DNA of 64,000 nt from Paenibacillus piri (GTDB taxonomy: Bacteria; Bacillota; Bacilli; Paenibacillales; NBRC-103111). How positions within the stretch are numbered: the first letter of the stretch is position 1; the number at the start of each line of letters is the position of its first letter. Both the position numbers and the translations under genes were made by a program. Below the pieces are notes generated by a model that ran no database searches, was not told the origin of the DNA, and saw only the letters and a program-made list of their open reading frames with translations. Of the stretch, positions 59,525 to 64,000 are shown piece after piece. Location of the stretch: NCBI RefSeq assembly GCF_004354045.1, contig NZ_SMRT01000019.1:95392-159391 (forward strand). Direction: 5' to 3'.

Positions 59525-60055
59525 GTGAAATTAAACTATTTAGTTCTGAATGAAATGAACAAACAGTTAACACGGATAGAATCATGTTTAAACCTTTTGT
59601 CAGATGAACAAGTATGGCACAGATTTAAACCGAGCATGAATAGTATTGGCAACTTATGTATGCATTTGGCGGGAAACGAATATCAACATTTTGTAAGCGG
59701 TATTGGCAAGGCGCCTTTTACTCGAACGAGGTCAGAGGAGTTTCATATAAACGATGGTATATCCGGAAAACAATTAATAAAACTGCTCAAAGATGTGAGA
59801 CGACAGTCTTCAATCATACTTGAAGCTATTACGGAAAGTGATCTAAAAGCAAGCATTGCCATACATTATTCAACCGATGATTGGAATAAAATGATTGTGC
59901 GTCCCGTTTTTGAAACAATGTCCAACTATTCGAAGGATCTGGAAACGATGCTAATTCAAGTTTGTGAGCATTATAGTTATCATGCTGGACAAGTTGTAGT
60001 TCTAACGAAATTATTAATTGATAGTGAGGACAATATAACAGGAACGTACCACTAA
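59525..60055 (+). CDS. DinB/DUF1572-like protein
   Basis: 176 residues, GTG start after AGGAGGTTGTTTTA. Four-helix DinB-type fold with the metal-binding His pattern: MHLAGNEYQHF early and EHYSYHAGQVV late. Bacillithiol transferases and YfiT-type hydrolases belong to this superfamily; DUF1572 members are uncharacterised. Followed by a hairpin terminator. Confidence 0.85.
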   Translation: MKLNYLVLNEMNKQLTRIESCLNLLSDEQVWHRFKPSMNSIGNLCMHLAGNEYQHFVSGIGKAPFTRTRSEEFHINDGISGKQLIKLLKDVRRQSSIILEAITESDLKASIAIHYSTDDWNKMIVRPVFETMSNYSKDLETMLIQVCEHYSYHAGQVVVLTKLLIDSEDNITGTYH

Positions 60056-60056
60056 A

Positions 60057-60100
60057 AACAGCGGCAGCCCGGGATTTTAATTCCAGGGCTTGCCGCTGTT
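60057..60100 (+). terminator. Hairpin after the DinB-like gene
   Basis: AACAGCGGCA / TGCCGCTGTT with an inner AGCCC / GGGCT pair. No T-run; strong stem only. Confidence 0.6.
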
Positions 60101-60201
60101 GTCGCATCTGCGGTATGAGCAAGGCGAATCATAAAATAAATGAAAGGTCAGTTCATCCCGACGGGAAACGAAAGCTCAATAAACAACATAATGAGGCTGC
60201 C

Positions 60202-61881
60202 TTACGAGCCTGCGTAAATAGAAACCTGCCGGCGAACGGGCGTGAAATCGGTCATATAGACGGTAAACTTGTCTTTACTGTTAGCCTCTGTGCCTCTCAT
60301 GGCCGATGTATAGGCGTGTTCGCCGAATCCGCCCTGCAGACGGATCGACTCTCCGTCCAACCGGTAGATCGCTTCGCCGTTTTTTAATATAGCGGTGCGT
60401 CCCGCATCTCCGGGAATAAGGGTATCGCCGGTTTCCAGCATCCCTCCGGATTCAAATATGAATTCCAGCTTGCAGGGGACCTGCTCAACTCCTTCCGAAT
60501 GCACGTCCATAACAATTCCTTCGCGTTCGATGATGATATCGATCGTAATGTCATAGCGCTGAAGCTGCACGCGCTCGCGTTCCGCATGCTTCATTTCTCC
60601 CCATACCGGGGTAGGAGAACCGTTGGGGAAGGGCCGCACATAGCCCCATTCACAGCTATAGTTCAAGCTGTAGCCCTTGTCGGTCTTCTGGATGTCGTTG
60701 ACCTTGAACTGCCCCTTGCTGAAAAAGGAGCCTGCAAATTTCACATATACTTTGTTACCGCCCGATTGGAACTTCAGGAAGGTGCTATTATTCTTCAGCA
60801 CGGTTAAGGTTACATTGTCTGTACGCTGCCGGATGACGCCGGAGTTTTTAAACCAGGTTTCATAATGAAGCCCGGGCGCCTCCGTTTCCGATTCAAAACG
60901 GTCCAAGCCTTCGTTCAGCATATATTGCGTCAACAGGCGGGGTGCAGGTACCGCCGCGGCTATGTCGACAGCCGAATCCGCTTTTTTCAGCAAACGATCG
61001 GTGAGGTGGAGCAGCTGATCGGCGACATAGGCGTAGGTCTTGTTGGACAATTGATAAGCCATCAGTAAAAAGTTGTCGTAATAGCTGATAGGGTAGGTGT
61101 CCTTGCCGTAATCTTGCCGGGTTGAATTTAACGTAAACAAGGTTTGATCCGGTTCGATATACTTCATTACCATGTCCAGATTTCTTTGAATGTGCTGCAG
61201 CAGCTCCGGCATCGCCAATTGCTCCGCCATAATTTGCAGGGAGCGGTTATTGATCACGTTATAAATGCCTACAGACCTCTCGGTATACTCGCCATACTCA
61301 TCGCAATCAATGCCTTCATTCAAGTATAACTGAATTTCTGTCCTCAGCCTTTCGTCACCCAGCAGGTTGTACAGCAGCGACAGAGCGGAAGCCATCACCC
61401 AGCGGTGATTCGGCGTATGGAAACCGCCGTTCAGGATGCCTTCCGCCGCGCGGCTTAAATAGTCGAACATCATGCCGCCAATTTCCTGCTCCAGCTCCGA
61501 TTGCTTCGAATACTTCTGCACCAGCCGATACGTATAGGCCAGCACCTGTACCGTAAAAGCGGCCGATGTTGCATCATGGAAATTCGTTTCCTTCAAGTCC
61601 TGCGTTCCGTCCTCGTGCTGCTCGCGCAGCAGGCTCGCTATATAGAGACGGGCGCTGTTCAGCAGCTCCGGCTTGCCGCAATAGATGGAATCCGCATTGT
61701 AATACACGCTGAGCAGAACGTCCAGGCAATGCGCGGTTACCCCCGGCTCGCTAAATTCCTTGGGCGGGACGACACATCCGCCGTAATCGCGGGAGCTTGT
61801 ATCCAGACATTGGAAACGCAGTATAAATGGAACATAGAGCTCTGTAATTTCAATGATTTTGCGATAATGTCCCTTCAGCAT
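60202..61881 (-). CDS. Heparinase II/III-like polysaccharide lyase (putative)
   Basis: 559 residues from the ATG at 61881, 8 nt after GAGGAG; the 18 residues upstream have no ribosome site. No signal peptide. The N-terminal 330 residues are helical with TSSRDYGGCVVPPKEFSEPG, NFHDATSAAFTVQVLAYTYR, GGFHTPNHRWVMAS and EYTERSVGIYNVINNRSL, which recalls the toroid domain of heparinase-II/III-type and related lyases, with Asn/His/Tyr/Arg in candidate catalytic places. The C-terminal 220 residues are beta-rich. The exact lyase family and substrate are uncertain. It shares a strand with a sugar-binding lipoprotein upstream. Confidence 0.6.
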   Translation of the reverse strand: MLKGHYRKIIEITELYVPFILRFQCLDTSSRDYGGCVVPPKEFSEPGVTAHCLDVLLSVYYNADSIYCGKPELLNSARLYIASLLREQHEDGTQDLKETNFHDATSAAFTVQVLAYTYRLVQKYSKQSELEQEIGGMMFDYLSRAAEGILNGGFHTPNHRWVMASALSLLYNLLGDERLRTEIQLYLNEGIDCDEYGEYTERSVGIYNVINNRSLQIMAEQLAMPELLQHIQRNLDMVMKYIEPDQTLFTLNSTRQDYGKDTYPISYYDNFLLMAYQLSNKTYAYVADQLLHLTDRLLKKADSAVDIAAAVPAPRLLTQYMLNEGLDRFESETEAPGLHYETWFKNSGVIRQRTDNVTLTVLKNNSTFLKFQSGGNKVYVKFAGSFFSKGQFKVNDIQKTDKGYSLNYSCEWGYVRPFPNGSPTPVWGEMKHAERERVQLQRYDITIDIIIEREGIVMDVHSEGVEQVPCKLEFIFESGGMLETGDTLIPGDAGRTAILKNGEAIYRLDGESIRLQGGFGEHAYTSAMRGTEANSKDKFTVYMTDFTPVRRQVSIYAGS

Positions 61882-61984
61882 GGCCGTTTCTCCTCTCGGT
61901 TCAAAGCTAAGAGATGAATGCTCCGGGAGCACCATCTCCGCCTGCCTTTATTGAAATTATTGAGCAGCGATTTCTATAGAAAAC

Positions 61985-61998
61985 TGGGGGCTCCCCCA
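61985..61998 (-). promoter_or_regulatory. Compact hairpin between binding protein and lyase genes
   Basis: TGGGGG-CT-CCCCCA, followed on the minus strand by GTTTTC. It may trim transcription into the lyase gene. Confidence 0.45.
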
Positions 61999-62049
61999 AA
62001 AGTAATCGGAATTGGCTTCAGAGCATCACGTCACTTTTAGGGGATTTTG

Positions 62050-63612
62050 TTATTTGAAGGTCTTGTTATACAGTGCCGTTCTTTGCGTAATAATCTGATC
62101 GATGCCTCTCGACTTGAGTTCATTCTGGAATTGCGCATACGTCGCTTCAAAATCGGTTGCCGTCACCATTTTGATCCAGTATTCCTGCTCGGTTTTCACA
62201 ATTTGCGGATTATTTTTCACTTCGGCTTCCACCGGCTCGTTAAAGAGAACGTCGGATACGGCATCCTTCGCAGCGATTTGATTGGACAGAACGGCAAAAT
62301 CGCCATACGGCTGTGCGGTCAATTTCAACAATGCGTCCGACTGCGCCTGCGGCATCGGAGGATTTCCGTTGTAGATCAGCTTTAAGTCGGGCATAATCCA
62401 GTTCATCGTTTTGTTGTTTTCCTCCGCGCTGATCGGAGTCGGGATGCCGTTATCCATTTTGAAGTTTTTGCCCTCAAGGCCGAACGCCAACGTTTGTGTC
62501 ACATCCGGCTTCGCCATCCAATTTAAATATTTGACTACCGCGTCGACATGCTTGGATGTTTTCGGGGTGAAGATGTATAGTCCTAATGGAGGATAGTTGG
62601 TCTTGTAATAATGACCGTCCGGATTTTTAAATACCTCGATAGGTGTCAGCTTCGCTGTCGGCACGCTCTTCTGCAAGACCGAATAGGGGCTTGGCACGCT
62701 GCTGTACGGTACCCAAGCGCCTTCCGTAAAGAAGCCGGCCACTCCTTTAGTTACATTGGCCATCTGGGTCTTATTATCCGATGTCGCAAATTCCCGGTTG
62801 AGCAGTCCGTTTTTATACATCGTATTCATAAACAGCATAAAATCTTTAAAGCCTTCTCTTGCAGGCTCGGGAGTGGTGAACCTCGTTTTCAGAGAATTGT
62901 CTTTGAAAAAGGAAGCCATCAGGTCGTACAGCAAAAATTCGGTGCTGAATTTATTCGGGTCCTGCGGTACTCTTTCCCATGGAATAAGATTGTTTGCTCC
63001 TATGCCGCCCGGGTCCTTTTCTTTAAAGGCCTTCAGCACATTAACCAGTTCTTCGGTAGTGGTGGGGGCTTTTAATCCCAGTTTGTCCAGCCAATCCTGG
63101 CGAATGAAGGAGCCGTAATGGTTCGTGTTGCTTCTTACGGCAGGGATCGCGTACTGCTTGCCGTTAATGACGCCATTTGCCAGTACCTTATCGCCCAGCG
63201 CCTTCTTGAGCTCAGGCCCGTATTTGTTGAGGGATTCCGTCAAATCGGCCAAGCCGTCAGATAGCGCATACTTGGTGAACAAAAGTCTGTCATACGTAAA
63301 GACGATATCCGGCGCGTTGCCTGCGGCCATCATGACATTAAGCTTGTCTGTTTCCTGGCTTCTGGGGACGGGAACAAAGGTTACCTTGACGCCTTGTTTT
63401 AACATTTCCTGCTGAATCCAACGGGTCCATTGGTTATCCATAAGCGTCCCTTGACCCTCAGGAACGTTATTGCGGTCAAATAATTCCACAGTCAGCTCCT
63501 CAGTTTTCTGATTCGACTCCTGGGATTGCGGAGAACCGCCGCCTCCGCCGCTGCATCCCGCCACGATAACTAAAACGAATGCCAGCATGCCGGCCCATTT
63601 TTTCTTGCCCAT
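62050..63612 (-). CDS. Extracellular sugar-binding lipoprotein
   Basis: 520 residues, ATG 9 nt after GGGAG. Lipobox VIVAGC (lipidated near C20) after a short signal peptide, then a Gly/Ser linker. The mature part has ELTVELFDRNNVPEGQGT, NVMMAAGNAPDIVFTYD and YAIPAVRSNTNHYGSFIRQD, as in LplA-type proteins that work with LplB/YtcP permeases. Its permeases would be upstream of it, beyond the right edge or elsewhere. With the lyase-like enzyme it suggests use of an acidic polysaccharide (inferred). Confidence 0.9.
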   Translation of the reverse strand: MGKKKWAGMLAFVLVIVAGCSGGGGGSPQSQESNQKTEELTVELFDRNNVPEGQGTLMDNQWTRWIQQEMLKQGVKVTFVPVPRSQETDKLNVMMAAGNAPDIVFTYDRLLFTKYALSDGLADLTESLNKYGPELKKALGDKVLANGVINGKQYAIPAVRSNTNHYGSFIRQDWLDKLGLKAPTTTEELVNVLKAFKEKDPGGIGANNLIPWERVPQDPNKFSTEFLLYDLMASFFKDNSLKTRFTTPEPAREGFKDFMLFMNTMYKNGLLNREFATSDNKTQMANVTKGVAGFFTEGAWVPYSSVPSPYSVLQKSVPTAKLTPIEVFKNPDGHYYKTNYPPLGLYIFTPKTSKHVDAVVKYLNWMAKPDVTQTLAFGLEGKNFKMDNGIPTPISAEENNKTMNWIMPDLKLIYNGNPPMPQAQSDALLKLTAQPYGDFAVLSNQIAAKDAVSDVLFNEPVEAEVKNNPQIVKTEQEYWIKMVTATDFEATYAQFQNELKSRGIDQIITQRTALYNKTFK

Positions 63613-63781
63613 CCGTACCGACTCCCTTCAAATTTGTTTATTATAAGAAAAGCTTCTGACCGAAGCCCTTTCGATGAAGATACATTCGTGTTTTAGATGT
63701 GGCTTTTCTGATATGAACGAGGTCTGTCAAGAGCGTCTCTTGAAGCTCCCCGTTTTTTTGAATTTTGAGTAAAAAGTAACT

Positions 63782-63910
63782 CTTTGTGATGCTTTACATG
63801 GAGGGGCGGGTATGATAGGCTCATTGGCCTATGGCGATGAAGTGACCAACGTAATCGCTCTCTCGCCAGGATGTCATACCCGCAGAGGCTCCATGTCAAG
63901 CATTACAAAG
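63782..63910. repeat. Long imperfect inverted repeat with internal hairpins
   Basis: The left arm 63782-63815 pairs with 63874-63910: 22 outer base pairs with two mismatches (CTTTGTGATGC... against ...CAAGCATTACAAAG), a small internal loop, then CGGGTATGA / TCATACCCG. Between the arms sit ATAGGC / GCCTAT (63815-63832) and GCGAT / ATCGC hairpins, so the RNA would form a three-way junction. The ribosome site and start codon of the next gene lie in the left arm. Confidence 0.72.
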
Positions 63911-64000
63911 TTCCGCTTAAAGGCTGAGCGTGAAGGCAAAAATCTTTTCGACGTTGAGCAATCTGATATACGTGGGTTGGTTACACACATTTTATCTCTC
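63812..64000 (+). CDS. Gene entering from the right edge (partial), start buried in a stem
   Basis: GGAGG (63800-63804) precedes ATG at 63812; the frame stays open for 63 codons to the window edge. Sequence begins MIGSLAYGDEVTNVIALSPG and later reads KFRLKAEREGKNLFDVEQSD then IRGLVTHIL. The last stretch resembles the core-binding helix of tyrosine recombinases (x-V-x-x-x-DIR-x-x-x-x-x-L), but the evidence is thin. The overlap with a long inverted repeat suggests translational control or a mobile-element end. Confidence 0.45.
   Translation, partial: MIGSLAYGDEVTNVIALSPGCHTRRGSMSSITKFRLKAEREGKNLFDVEQSDIRGLVTHILSL

Noticed and set aside
60499..62385. Several + strand frames of 60-140 codons
   Set aside because: They are complements of the minus-strand lyase-like and binding-protein genes and have no ribosome sites.
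63693..63899. 68-codon minus-strand frame near the right edge
   Set aside because: It runs across the long inverted repeat, has no ribosome site and no recognisable sequence; the + strand frame from 63812 is better supported.

Overview
The window looks like an accessory-rich stretch of a Paenibacillus-type chromosome (low-to-mid GC Firmicute). Grounds: strong AGGAGG ribosome sites with frequent GTG/TTG starts, LplB/YtcP/LplA-type sugar transporters paired with a membrane-bound YesN-type AraC regulator, Bacillus-type arsenic genes, a heterocycloanthracin-like precursor and lipoprotein cytochromes c. No rRNA, tRNA, CRISPR array or intact transposase was seen. The species is not determined.

Layout. 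1-2.6 kb: end of a nickel/peptide/opine-type ABC importer (permeases and two ATPases). 2.5-8.4 kb: a respiratory module made of an Sco copper chaperone, a two-gene cytochrome bd-like oxidase whose subunit I carries a C-terminal haem c domain and whose subunit II also looks CydA-like, two small cytochromes c and a NarL-type two-component system. 8.5-12 kb: a LysR regulator and metE, with a MET-box-like palindrome between them. 12.1-13.8 kb: a VOC protein and an orphan Cys/His-repeat RiPP precursor. 13.9-22.5 kb: a carbohydrate locus (AraC sensor-regulator, two permeases, binding lipoprotein, GH95-like glycosidase).

22.8-34 kb: single genes (Nudix, DJ-1/PfpI, amine oxidase, aldo/keto reductase, VanZ, nitrilase), an OmpR-type two-component pair, and an ABC-F ribosome-protection gene preceded by a consensus promoter, an eight-codon leader MIHSMRLR and two intrinsic terminators, which is a textbook drug-inducible attenuator. 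34-40 kb: an SRPBCC-CopZ fusion, AhpD-like and DoxX-like genes, then an ars operon (arsR-arsB-arsC-arsI) with a decayed arsC copy in front and a decayed arsM behind.

40-54.3 kb: a secreted Hcp-like protein, a MocR regulator divergent from an aldo/keto reductase, a secreted 5'-nucleotidase behind a four-repeat Pho box, a MITE-like inverted-repeat element, a Rieske FAD oxidoreductase, a type III polyketide synthase - methyltransferase - flavoprotein operon comparable to srsABC, and a TetR regulator with matching operators upstream of itself and of the next genes. 54.4-64 kb: a dihydrofolate-reductase-like gene, a dehydrogenase-AraC chimera, a MarR/membrane-protein operon that appears to be read from a leaderless transcript, an argC-type reductase, a DinB-like protein, a lyase-like enzyme with a sugar-binding lipoprotein, and a gene entering from the right edge whose start is buried in a long stem.

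The pieces most worth following are the cytochrome module, the ABC-F leader, the RiPP precursor, and a recurring pattern of gene-internal deletions (arsC remnant, arsM remnant, VOC remnant, dehydrogenase-AraC chimera). All assignments come from reading sequence by eye; no database search was run.
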